DNA of 26,770 nucleotides from Candidatus Pacearchaeota archaeon (GTDB taxonomy: Archaea; Nanobdellota; Nanobdellia; Pacearchaeales; GW2011-AR1): NCBI GenBank assembly GCA_002687255.1, contig NYZR01000003.1, forward strand, positions 2,562-29,331, written 5' to 3'. The translations under genes and the position numbers were made by a program. The notes beneath the pieces are model-generated. The model ran no database searches. It saw only the letters and a program-made list of their open reading frames with translations, and was not told the DNA's origin. Below are positions 13,500 through 20,344 of the stretch, in pieces. Within the stretch, counting starts at the first letter, position 1. Each line of letters begins with the position of its first letter.

Positions 13500-13950
13500 A
13501 TGGCTAAGGAGAGACATAAGAATATCCCTGCTGCCTACCTTTTCTTGCTTCGTGGTGATCAGGTGCTTCTTCTTAGGCGATTTAATACAGGGTATGCTGA
13601 CGGGCAGTATTCGGTGGTTGCAGGGCATGTTGAATCAGGGGAGACATTTACTCAGTGTATTCTTCGAGAGGCTGAGGAAGAAGTTGGTGCTCGGATTAGG
13701 CCTGAGAATATCAGGGTTGGTCATGTGATGCACAAGAATTCTGATAGCAAGGAAATTGAAGAGCGAGTCCATGTGTTCTTTGTTGCAGAGCAATGGGAAG
13801 AGGGGATTGAGAATAAGGAAAAGCATAAGTGTGATGATCCTTTCCTGGTTTGATGTAGATTCTCTTCCGGAGAATATGCTTGCGTATGTCAGGGAGGCTC
13901 TTCAGGATATTCAGAAGGGTGTTTTTTATAGTGAATATGGGTGGGAATAA
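13500..13950 (+). pseudogene. Nudix hydrolase gene with a single-base frameshift
   Basis: The ATG at 13500 (MAKERHKN) is 26 bases after TTAAATA (13471-13477). The Nudix box is complete: GHVESGETFTQCILREAEEEVGAR, i.e. the Gx5Ex7REUxEExGU pattern. The 0-frame ends with TGA at 13851-13853, but the expected C-terminus (SWFDVDSLPENMLAYV, then IQKGVFYSEYGW) continues in the +1 frame to 13950. One extra base in CCTTTCC (13839-13845) explains this. The full product would be about 150 aa, the normal size for a small MutT-like NTP pyrophosphohydrolase. It may be a sequencing error, a recent mutation or +1 recoding. The truncated form keeps the catalytic box. Confidence 0.75.
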
Positions 13951-14334
13951 CTAGAGATTCTCATTGAGAAATTGCTTGACCGCTTGGAGATCCTTCTTTT
14001 CAGGATCATAATGGTGTGAGGTGATGCCGACTGACTGTGCGCTTTTTACCGCCCCGAGATTATGTTCTATGTAGATCATCTCCTCCGCCCCTCCCTTGAG
14101 ATCCTCCAAAAGCTTCCTGAAGTATTCTGGGTCGTCTTTGTCAGGATTGTGCTTTAATGTGAAGAGAGGGTAAGGCATGTTGTTGAGGCCGAAGGATTCC
14201 ATTTGTTCGTCGTTGGCATTGGTGAGGATGATCTTTTTGTTTGGATATTGTTCTAGGAGCTGATGGAGTTCTTCGTTGATTCCTGAATCTTTGATAATGA
14301 GCGTGTTTATAGCGTCGACAAGAATGGTTTTCAT
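13951..14334 (-). CDS. HAD-like protein with altered active site
   Basis: 127 aa from the ATG at 14334. HAD-fold features in order: motif I LVDAINT (Asp7, but Ile9 where the second Asp of DxDxT belongs), motif II ILTNAN (Thr38), motif III Lys61 (LKHNPDKDDP) and motif IV IYIEHNLGAVKSAQSVG (Glu90-His91 in place of the usual Asp pair). There is no cap domain. With the general acid/base Asp and the metal-binding Asp pair changed, phosphatase activity is doubtful. The start lies four bases after the DsbA-like gene's stop, so the two are probably co-transcribed. It abuts the Nudix gene end to end. Confidence 0.75.
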   Translation of the reverse strand: MKTILVDAINTLIIKDSGINEELHQLLEQYPNKKIILTNANDEQMESFGLNNMPYPLFTLKHNPDKDDPEYFRKLLEDLKGGAEEMIYIEHNLGAVKSAQSVGITSHHYDPEKKDLQAVKQFLNENL

Positions 14335-14338
14335 CTCT

Positions 14339-15103
14339 CTACAACTCGGCTTCAATAGCTTGCTGGAAGACTTGGAATGGTTGGGCTCCGGAGATGAGCT
14401 TGCCGCCGACGAAGAATGCGGGTGTTCCTTGAACTCCTACTCGGCCTCCTTCTTGGAAGTTAGCTCGAACGATTCCTGCTGTCTTTCCGGAGTCTAGGCA
14501 ACTGTCGAACGCTGCGCCTTCGACACCAGAGATGGTTCGTGCCCATGTCTTGTAATTTGCTGTGCTGAGTGATTGTTGGTTGTCGAATAGTAGATCGTGC
14601 ATGGCATAGTAGCCCTCGTCGCCAGCTTGTTCACGAACACAGTGGGCTGATTCAGCTGCTTTCTGAGCGTTTTGATGGAATGAGAGTGGGAAGTCCTTGA
14701 AGACCATCTTTACTTTTCCTGTTTTAACGTATTGCTCCTCGATTTGTGGGAGAGTTTGAGAGTAGAATCGTCCACAGAATGGGCACTCGTAGTCAGAGTA
14801 TTCGATGATAGTTACCTTTGCTGAGGCTTGGCCCTTGACAGGGGCGTCTCCGGCGGTTACTTCTACTCGGGCATCAGATGGGGGTGGTGGGCTTGGAGAA
14901 GGACTTGGTGCTATGGCGTTTCCTGTTGGGGAGCCTCCGTCGAAGCTGAATCCTCCGAAGGTGTTTACCAACGTGAGGAGAAGGGTTACGGAGACAAGGA
15001 TGGTGAGGAGTTGCATGCGATCCATTTTTTTGACTTTGATGGTGTGGTGAGTTTCTTGAGAAGGTATGTGGTTGTGCTCTTTTTCATCACCCTGGTTTTC
15101 CAT
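14339..15103 (-). CDS. Membrane-anchored DsbA-like thiol-disulfide oxidoreductase
   Basis: 254 aa. A cytoplasmic His-containing N-terminus, one membrane helix (about 30-50), a Ser/Pro linker (65-77) and a thioredoxin-fold domain with a DsbA-like helical insertion. The active site is CPFC (Cys107, Cys110) within EYSDYECPFCGRFYS; the cis-proline loop is GTPAFFVGG (Pro near 228). Relatives oxidise or isomerise disulfides in exported proteins. Two further Cys (AHCVRE and DSCLDSG) fit the insertion disulfide seen in this family. TATTTAA at about 15124-15131 lies 26 bases before the ATG. Confidence 0.93.
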   Translation of the reverse strand: MENQGDEKEHNHIPSQETHHTIKVKKMDRMQLLTILVSVTLLLTLVNTFGGFSFDGGSPTGNAIAPSPSPSPPPPSDARVEVTAGDAPVKGQASAKVTIIEYSDYECPFCGRFYSQTLPQIEEQYVKTGKVKMVFKDFPLSFHQNAQKAAESAHCVREQAGDEGYYAMHDLLFDNQQSLSTANYKTWARTISGVEGAAFDSCLDSGKTAGIVRANFQEGGRVGVQGTPAFFVGGKLISGAQPFQVFQQAIEAEL

Positions 15104-15224
15104 GAGGTGTTGTGGATGTTTGGGTATTTAAAGATTGTGTTAACTTAGTGAATAGGTTTTTTGGAGGGAGGCTTGTTAAAGATTCTTGATTTGTTGGGCG
15201 GGGAGCAGGCGCATGGGGAATGTC

Positions 15225-15241
15225 TTGGGGCGTTGCCCCAA
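15225..15241. terminator. GC palindrome near a T-run
   Basis: TTGGGGC-GTT-GCCCCAA is a perfect 7-bp hairpin, followed by ACCCC and a T5 run (15247-15251). It resembles a terminator on the plus strand, but no plus-strand gene ends here; it lies between the DsbA-like gene promoter and repeat R2. It may be a repeat relic. Confidence 0.3.
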
Positions 15242-15274
15242 ACCCCTTTTTGTATCTGTATTTGTCTGATCCAC

Positions 15275-15321
15275 TATCGCTGCGCACCTTCTCGCCTGCG
15301 GCTGCGAGGTTGCTCGCATCT
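15275..15321. repeat. Dispersed repeat R2, copy 1
   Basis: About 47 bases beginning TATCGCTGCGCACCTTCTCG and ending GAGGTTGCTCGCATCT, nearly identical to 26627-26672. It contains an inner hairpin TGCGAG-GTTG-CTCGCA (15303-15318). It lies 11 bases 3' of the tRNA-Leu, in its trailer. Confidence 0.75.
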
Positions 15322-15332
15322 GTGGACAGACA

Positions 15333-15417
15333 TGCGGGGAGCAGGATTCGAACCTACGTAGGCACTAAGCACACTGCGACCTCATCGCAGCCCATTTGAC
15401 CACTCTGGCATCCCCGC
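15333..15417 (-). tRNA. tRNA-Leu (anticodon GAG)
   Basis: 85-nt class II tRNA. The acceptor stem GCGGGGA pairs with TCCCCGC, with discriminator A. The anticodon stem CTGCG/CGCAG encloses the loop ATGAGGT, giving anticodon GAG (Leu CUC/CUU). A long variable arm is followed by the T-arm GTAGG-TTCGAAT-CCTGC. CCA is not encoded and there is no intron. The nearest TATA-like box is GTTTATAAT (15497-15505, minus sense), which predicts a pre-tRNA leader of about 58 bases containing repeat R1 copy B. Confidence 0.95.
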
Positions 15418-15422
15418 TCTAT

Positions 15423-15475
15423 GGGAACTAACAGTTCCCCTTAGGAACCCCTCCCTTGAGGTAGTCCGCTACGCT
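15423..15475. repeat. Dispersed palindromic repeat R1, copy B
   Basis: GGGAACT-AAC-AGTTCCC (15423-15439), then the conserved CCCCTCCCTTGAG block. The second hairpin is weak in this copy (region of TCCGCTACGCTGG). It lies six bases from the 5' end of the mature tRNA, between it and its likely promoter. Confidence 0.7.
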
Positions 15476-15516
15476 GGGTATTGGGAACAAGAAGAGATTA
15501 TAAACATTGCGAGAAT

Positions 15517-16215
15517 TTACTTGAGGGCCTTATCCACTTGATCAAGGTTGGCTTCGAGAGCTTTGACAGATTGAAGGAAGATATCTTTGGCTGCGAGGTT
15601 TCCGTAGGATTCGATGACGAAGAGGATTTCATCTGCAGGTTTGACTGCGTCCTTATCAAACTTGGTGATTTCGTTGACGTCGGTGTCATTCAGATCACAA
15701 AGCCAGGCAGATCCAGACTTTTGTGGTTTGAACAGTGGTGTTTTTGCGTTTTGGATGATTGTGTCGATGTCTGGTGTGGACTTGATCTCCAGTAAGTGTC
15801 TATAGTAACAGAGGCCGGGAATGTGCTTGGCGTGACTGACCCCCCGTCCGAGCACTGCTGTAGCGACTAGTTCTACATTTTGATTTTCGTTGATTAATGT
15901 TAAGGGAGTTTTTGGATAGATTATGTCTGCTGGGCCTTGGAGGTCTTCTGCGTGGACTGTTGCAGGGCCAGATTTTGATAGCTTTAGTTTTATTGAAGTT
16001 TTGTCGTTCATGCTTTTTTCTGTTTTGAGGGCGACTAGTCCGAGTCTGTGGGCGAGGACTTCGTCGTAGAGTGCTGAGTCGTTCTTCATGATTTCTACGT
16101 CTTCGATGGCTAGCGTTGGGACTTCCGCTACGGAACGTCGGATGGCGTTCGCTAGGGATTCGTTTGCCGGCATTTTGATGACGAGTTGTTCTGGTGTGTT
16201 TGAGATGGTTTCCAT
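15517..16215 (-). CDS. rpoD: RNA polymerase subunit Rpo3 (D)
   Basis: 232 aa, the archaeal counterpart of Rpb3/bacterial alpha N-terminal domain, which nucleates polymerase assembly with Rpo11. Family features: NESLANAIRRSVAEVPTLAIEDVEI, LAHRLGLVAL and the second dimer-domain half (FVIESYGNLAAKDIFLQSVKAL). The domain 3 insert has only two Cys (LCYY, WLCDL), not the four-Cys iron-sulfur cluster pattern of some archaea. CTTTTAAAG (16236-16244) lies 26 bases before the ATG at 16215. It usually sits between uS11 and eL18; here it has its own promoter and is isolated on both sides. Confidence 0.95.
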   Translation of the reverse strand: METISNTPEQLVIKMPANESLANAIRRSVAEVPTLAIEDVEIMKNDSALYDEVLAHRLGLVALKTEKSMNDKTSIKLKLSKSGPATVHAEDLQGPADIIYPKTPLTLINENQNVELVATAVLGRGVSHAKHIPGLCYYRHLLEIKSTPDIDTIIQNAKTPLFKPQKSGSAWLCDLNDTDVNEITKFDKDAVKPADEILFVIESYGNLAAKDIFLQSVKALEANLDQVDKALK

Positions 16216-16296
16216 GGTTCATTTATTGGGAGAGTCCTTTTAAAGGTTTTGGGTTGGATCTGAAAAGATTTTTATATTTTCAAGAGGTCTACTCTT

Positions 16297-17598
16297 ATGA
16301 AATCTCTTACAATTGAAGATATTGATCTGCTTCTGAGAGATATACGTGAAAGTGGCATTGTTTCCGTTCCGGAGAGGGAAAATCAGACAGTCTTCAGAAG
16401 GAAGGATCTATGTGCCCATCTAGATCATGAGACTTCTCTTGCCGCACCCCCTCCCCGGCAGGAGCGTGGGGAACAGAGTGTAGAAATGATGCGAGATGTT
16501 TATGATGTGGATGTGGCTCCTCCTGCAGAAGCAGCTCAACCTAAGGAGGGAGATCCGGGTGCTGTAAAGAGTCTTGCTCAATCCATTGGCACGAGTCCCG
16601 CCAAAAAACCTCGTGGGTCTAAGCAAGGGATTAAGAAAGCTCCAAGGAGATCTGCTGAAAGAGATGCACTTATTAACAAGGAATTGCCAGGCTCCCTAAA
16701 AGAAATCGGAAGTGCTGTTGGTGTTTCAGGTGAGGCAATTCGCAGGTATATTTCACGCACGGGTCAGTATGATTGTTACCAAAGGGGGCGAGAGAAGGCA
16801 AGATTAATGAAGCATTCTGTAACCGGTCGTGGTATGGCTGAGGCGAAGGGGGTTGTTTTTCAAGTGTTGGAAACTAGAATTGCTCAGCTTGCTGAGGGGG
16901 CTGGTTGGGCTGAGAAAAAGGCTGTTGCATTCCTTCAGAATAGATCGGGGCAAAAGAAGATAAGGGTTATGCAAAAACACAATTCTTATGGTGCTCTTCC
17001 CCGGCTGGTTGAGTTATTTACTAGATATCGCCAGGCTGAACAATGTGGCGAGCAGTTGTCTCTCTCAAAGTTGGGTGAGGGTCTTTTTGAGATGGAGAAG
17101 TATGAACCAACTGTTGGTAAGATCTTAGAATATGTAGGCCTGGATCCTATGTTTGGAAAACAGGAAAGGCACATTACGCCTTCTGAAAAGAAGGCTGCCT
17201 TGCGAAGGGCTTTTTCTACGGATGCCTCTGAGACAGATGTGAGTTACTTTGTTGATTTGCCTTCTTGGATTGTAGCCCAACAGTTCCATCTTTACGGCGA
17301 GCGAGAACAAGGACTTCGTGGGTTTGTTACCCCTGGTGTAACAAGGCTCCTTTCATGTAGATATGCTAGTCAGATTTATCAGACAGGAGATCTTGGTTTT
17401 CATGAGTGTGAATCTGCTGAGCTATTAGATGTTCCTCCTGAGATGGTTCGCTACGCATTGGATAATAGAGGGATTATTTCTCCAGGTATCATTTCTTTAT
17501 TACAAAAGATTTTCGATACGCATGAGATTCAACGACCGTATTTGACGGATAGTGAGAAAGAGGGGCATTGGGAGCGATTGAGAGGGCAAGAAACTTAG
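16297..17598 (+). CDS. HTH-containing protein of unknown function, 433 aa
   Basis: Residues 1-125 are poorly ordered and Pro/Lys-rich, including a basic KKPRGSKQGIKKAPRR stretch. A helix-turn-helix follows at about 131-158 (GSLKEIGSAVGVSGEAIRRY), similar to sigma region 4 or MerR/CENP-B type HTHs. The remaining 270 residues are helical with no named domain. The ATG at 16297 has TTTATAT (16271-16277) at the leaderless spacing. It is inserted on the plus strand between Rpo3 and uS11, which normally adjoin. It may be a DNA-binding protein of a mobile or accessory block; a functional link to the sigma-like protein at 8381 is possible but unsupported. Confidence 0.7.
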   Translation: MKSLTIEDIDLLLRDIRESGIVSVPERENQTVFRRKDLCAHLDHETSLAAPPPRQERGEQSVEMMRDVYDVDVAPPAEAAQPKEGDPGAVKSLAQSIGTSPAKKPRGSKQGIKKAPRRSAERDALINKELPGSLKEIGSAVGVSGEAIRRYISRTGQYDCYQRGREKARLMKHSVTGRGMAEAKGVVFQVLETRIAQLAEGAGWAEKKAVAFLQNRSGQKKIRVMQKHNSYGALPRLVELFTRYRQAEQCGEQLSLSKLGEGLFEMEKYEPTVGKILEYVGLDPMFGKQERHITPSEKKAALRRAFSTDASETDVSYFVDLPSWIVAQQFHLYGEREQGLRGFVTPGVTRLLSCRYASQIYQTGDLGFHECESAELLDVPPEMVRYALDNRGIISPGIISLLQKIFDTHEIQRPYLTDSEKEGHWERLRGQET

Positions 17599-17640
17599 TT
17601 TATTCTCTGCTCCCTCTTATCCCTTAAGGGATTTTGTTGG

Positions 17641-17719
17641 GAGCGAGTTTCGCTCTGCAAGGGAACTAACGAGTTCCCTTTGCTTAACCCTCCCTTGAGC
17701 ATGCTGAGCTTCGCTCAGG
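17641..17719. repeat. Dispersed palindromic repeat R1, copy C, with flanking hairpin
   Basis: GAGCGA-GTT-TCGCTC hairpin (17641-17655), then TGCAAGGGAACT with GAGTTCCCTTTGC (17656-17683), the ACCCTCCCTTGAG block, and CTGAGC-TTC-GCTCAG (17704-17718). The second hairpin differs in sequence from copy A (CGAGC/GCTCG) but keeps its pairing and TTC loop. Confidence 0.7.
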
Positions 17720-17775
17720 TTTGCTTCGCTCGCTGAAGGAATGTCTGAAGGCTGCAGTCGTTGTTCTGTGTGAGG

Positions 17776-17895
17776 TTATAACGATCCTAGAGCTTTTTGG
17801 TATTGCCTTTCATAGAAGGCTGTTCCTCTGAGTCCTTTGCCGCAAACCTCATCTGCAAAAATCTCTGCAGGCCTATATCTTTCTCCAGGCTGCAT
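17776..17895 (-). CDS. 39-aa ORF directly after uS11
   Basis: Begins MQPGERYRPAEIFADE and ends YQKALGSL. The ATG is one base after the uS11 stop, and a GGAGGAG Shine-Dalgarno sits about ten bases upstream inside the uS11 3' end. The tight coupling suggests a real last gene of the ribosomal operon. One Cys; no family recognised. Confidence 0.55.
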   Translation of the reverse strand: MQPGERYRPAEIFADEVCGKGLRGTAFYERQYQKALGSL

Positions 17896-17896
17896 C

Positions 17897-18517
17897 TTAG
17901 ACTCTCCTCCCTCTTCTTCCACCCTTCATTTTTGGCCCGCCACGTGGGACTCGGGTGACGTCGAGGACGTTCACGATCGTGAAGCCTTCTTTGTCGAGGG
18001 TTTTGACGGCTGCGTGTGCTCCGGGGCCTGTTCCGTTGCCACCGGTTTGGCCTTTCATTCTGATGTAGAGGGAAGTTACTCCGAGGTCTTTTGCTCTTTC
18101 TCCTGCTCTTTTTGCTACAAACATCGCATTGGTTGGGTTGGATCGTAGTCTGGCTTGTTTGGTCACCATGCCGCCGGAGACTCTGGAGATGGTGTTTCCT
18201 GCGAGATCGGTGATGTGGACAGATGTGTTGTTTGGTGAGGAGTTGATGTGTGCTATTGCTGCTCTTTCTTGTTTGGTTTTTTCTTTTTTCTTGGGGGTTG
18301 TTTCTGAGGAAGGTTTGGTAATTTCGGACTTTCCTGAAGCGCCTTCGGCGCTTTTAGTAATGTCTGAGGGCTTCACGTTTGGTTCTTCTGTTGATTTATC
18401 TTTTTTATCTTCAGCTTTTTCTGGGGCTTCTGTTTCTTCTTTCTTTGTTTCAGTTTCTTTCGTTTCTTTCTCTTGTTCTGTTTTTTCTTTTGGTGTTTCT
18501 GTTTTCTTTTTAGGCAT
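17897..18517 (-). CDS. rps11: Ribosomal protein uS11 with long low-complexity N-terminal extension
   Basis: 206 aa. The conserved uS11 core starts near residue 85 (AAIAHINSSPNNTSVHITDLAG) and includes GQTGGNGTGPGAHAAVK and the C-terminal VPRGGPKMKGGRRGRRV; usual archaeal length is about 130 aa. The first 80 residues are a Lys/Glu/Thr-rich disordered extension without match in normal uS11. A 17-base perfect palindrome (18337-18353) lies inside the extension. The start is in the operon, overlapping the preceding 105-aa gene by eight bases. An internal start nearer the core is possible, but the open frame and operon overlap favour the long form. Confidence 0.93.
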   Translation of the reverse strand: MPKKKTETPKEKTEQEKETKETETKKEETEAPEKAEDKKDKSTEEPNVKPSDITKSAEGASGKSEITKPSSETTPKKKEKTKQERAAIAHINSSPNNTSVHITDLAGNTISRVSGGMVTKQARLRSNPTNAMFVAKRAGERAKDLGVTSLYIRMKGQTGGNGTGPGAHAAVKTLDKEGFTIVNVLDVTRVPRGGPKMKGGRRGRRV

Positions 18518-18827
18518 GTTGTGGTTCTCCTGTTCTCATCAGGGCGTTGACACATCTGGCCATGTCTTTCACAGTAAATCCAAAGAGACATTCCTCCCCC
18601 CTGTATGGGATATCCTTGTTGTTTGCACTTTCTCTTAGCCTTGATGAATTGCAGCAGTCAATAATCACGAATCCGTTGGGATCCTGGCTCACTCTTTCTA
18701 AGGCGTATGTCGGCCTGATCATGGCCTCAAATCCTATCCCTTCTTGTGCGCAATATTCCCTACACTCATTTCTCATGCGGGAAAATTTTGCCACAAACAA
18801 TATCTTTCTTTGCTCCAGGTCAGGCAT
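18510..18827 (-). CDS. Unknown 105-aa protein between uS4 and uS11
   Basis: From the ATG at 18827, eight bases inside the end of uS4, to a stop eight bases inside uS11: translationally coupled on both sides. It has a short Rossmann-like pattern (KILFVAKFSRMRNECREYC, then GFVIIDCCNSSRL), with five Cys and an ending FTVKDMARCVNALMR. It could be a receiver-like or small alpha/beta domain, but no family is recognised. uS4 and uS11 are normally adjacent in archaea, so this is an insertion into the operon. Confidence 0.75.
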   Translation of the reverse strand: MPDLEQRKILFVAKFSRMRNECREYCAQEGIGFEAMIRPTYALERVSQDPNGFVIIDCCNSSRLRESANNKDIPYRGEECLFGFTVKDMARCVNALMRTGEPQHA

Positions 18828-19482
18828 CTTGTTTATCCTCCTTGGTTTCTTGAGCTTCTTCTTTAGCAGGTGCGTCTTCTTTCTTTTCTTCTTTAGTAGA
18901 GGCTTCTGCTTCTGGAGCAGGAGCTGATTCTTCAGCGGGCTTCTCTTCGGCTGGCTTCTTTTCTCCACCGCCCCTCTCCGATTCTTTCTTGCTGTGCGAC
19001 TCCTCGCCTTGCTGCGGGCCTGCTCGCTGCGAAGAACGGAGATTCTTCACAGCAATAGTTTTTTCTTGGCTGACGGGGACTATGTAGCTCGGGGTGTTCA
19101 CTGTGTTGCCGCCGATCGTGATGAGTTTGTGAACCACCATTTGTCTTGCTGTCTTGACCGTTGGCGCTAGCTTCTGTTTCGCTACGATTGTTGGGAGCCT
19201 TCGCTCGAGAAGGTTTTCTACTTGTAGGTCTAGGACGTCTGCTGTGCTTTCTGTTTGTAGTCCTAGGGATTGGAGTTTGATGAAGAAGGCTTCACGCTCT
19301 TCTTCTGATGCTTTTGCTAAAGCCTTGGCTCTTGATCGGTAGTAGTTGATCTTTGCAAGGGTCTTCCAGATTTCTTTCTTGTTCTTCAGGCCGTATCGGT
19401 CTCGGAGTTTGTTTTCTTCCTGAATTCGATCTAGGTCGAACGGCTGCTTTGGTTTGCTGTATTTCTTTTGTTTTCGTTTCAT
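18820..19482 (-). CDS. rps4: Ribosomal protein uS4 with acidic low-complexity C-terminal tail
   Basis: 220 aa. Core features: RDRYGLKNKKEIWKTLAKI at the N-terminus and the S4 RNA-binding domain (LLERRLPTIVAKQKLAPTVKTARQMVVHKLITIGG, then YIVP). After about residue 150 there is a Glu/Ala/Lys/Pro-rich tail of about 70 residues; archaeal uS4 proteins are usually shorter, though acidic tails occur. Overlaps uS13 upstream by four bases (start at 19482, uS13 stop at 19479). Confidence 0.95.
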   Translation of the reverse strand: MKRKQKKYSKPKQPFDLDRIQEENKLRDRYGLKNKKEIWKTLAKINYYRSRAKALAKASEEEREAFFIKLQSLGLQTESTADVLDLQVENLLERRLPTIVAKQKLAPTVKTARQMVVHKLITIGGNTVNTPSYIVPVSQEKTIAVKNLRSSQRAGPQQGEESHSKKESERGGGEKKPAEEKPAEESAPAPEAEASTKEEKKEDAPAKEEAQETKEDKQDA

Positions 19483-19979
19483 GCTGATTTCTTCCTCACT
19501 CCGACTGCCTTATTAGTTCCCTTGGCTCGGAAGTTTGCTCGTGTTCTCTGTCCTCGAACAGGGAGTTTGTTGGCGTGTCGGACGCCCTTATAGGACTTTA
19601 TTTTCTTTAGACGCTTGATGTCGAATTCTTTTTTGAGTTCGAGGTCGTGGCCGAAGAGGTGTGTTGTTTCTCCGGTCTCTGGATCAGAAGGTCTGTTTTT
19701 CAGATGGGCGGGGAGGTTTTCTAGAGATTTGAGATAGTCTTCGATCTTTTTGATGTCTTCTTTTTTTAGTTCGGAGACTCTTTGGGTTTTTTCTAGATTG
19801 AGGGTGTGGCATGTTGCGTTTGAGAGCACCCAGGAAACGCCTTTGATTCTTGTCAGTCCTGCGTAGATGTTTCTAGATCCGGGGATGTCGTAGCCCAGGA
19901 TTCTGACTAGGACTTCGTGTTCTTCTTCCTTGTAAGGTTTCTTTTCTTCTTTTGGTTTTTCTAGTTCTTGTTTTGCCAT
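19479..19979 (-). CDS. rps13: Ribosomal protein uS13
   Basis: 166 aa head protein that contacts uL5 and tRNA. Conserved features: VRILGYDIPGSRNIYAGLTRIKGV (H2TH region), ELKKEDIKKIEDYL, and the basic C-terminal block SYKGVRHANKLPVRGQRTRANFR ending GVRKKSA. A short Lys/Glu extension precedes the core. It leads the uS13-uS4-(unknown)-uS11 segment of the operon. Confidence 0.97.
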   Translation of the reverse strand: MAKQELEKPKEEKKPYKEEEHEVLVRILGYDIPGSRNIYAGLTRIKGVSWVLSNATCHTLNLEKTQRVSELKKEDIKKIEDYLKSLENLPAHLKNRPSDPETGETTHLFGHDLELKKEFDIKRLKKIKSYKGVRHANKLPVRGQRTRANFRAKGTNKAVGVRKKSA

Positions 19980-19980
19980 G

Positions 19981-20340
19981 TTATTCTTGTGCCCTCGTCC
20001 TCTTGATGATATCTAAGACCTTTTTGGAGTGTTCTTCCATCTTCAATTCATCACCTTCTGTCATTCTCTCCCTAATAGGTATTCCTTCTCTTTTGAAATA
20101 TGCTTTAAGGTTCTCTACTCTTGGTAGCATTTCTACAGTTAAGTTTTCATCATGATAAAGAATCCTGAATTCCCTCCCCTCTTGATAATCAAATCTTCCC
20201 AGATGTATTTTGTTAAATCCGATTGTCCCATCATTTGGGGAGTCGTAATTTTCTGCTGCGAATCTGTTTAGTCCTCTCACTAAGTGAGATTCTTCTTCTC
20301 TTCTTTCTTCAAGATTTGGTTCTGCTGTTTGTGGTGTCAT
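19981..20340 (-). CDS. Unknown 119-aa protein between DUF655 and uS13
   Basis: Soluble and charged, with the core FDYQEGREFRILYHDENLTVEMLPRVE (beta-rich) followed by a helix (LKAYFKREG) and a basic C-terminal helix. No motif or family recognised. The start is four bases after the DUF655 stop and the end is one base before the uS13 start, so it belongs to the ribosomal operon. Its presence inside a conserved operon argues that it is real. Confidence 0.7.
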   Translation of the reverse strand: MTPQTAEPNLEERREEESHLVRGLNRFAAENYDSPNDGTIGFNKIHLGRFDYQEGREFRILYHDENLTVEMLPRVENLKAYFKREGIPIRERMTEGDELKMEEHSKKVLDIIKRTRAQE

Positions 20341-20344
20341 GGTG

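Noticed and set aside
15225..15332. Integration of a mobile element into tRNA-Leu
   Set aside because: No duplicated 3' tRNA fragment was found in the window and the recombinase gene is 13 kb away; R2 is not a tRNA-derived sequence.
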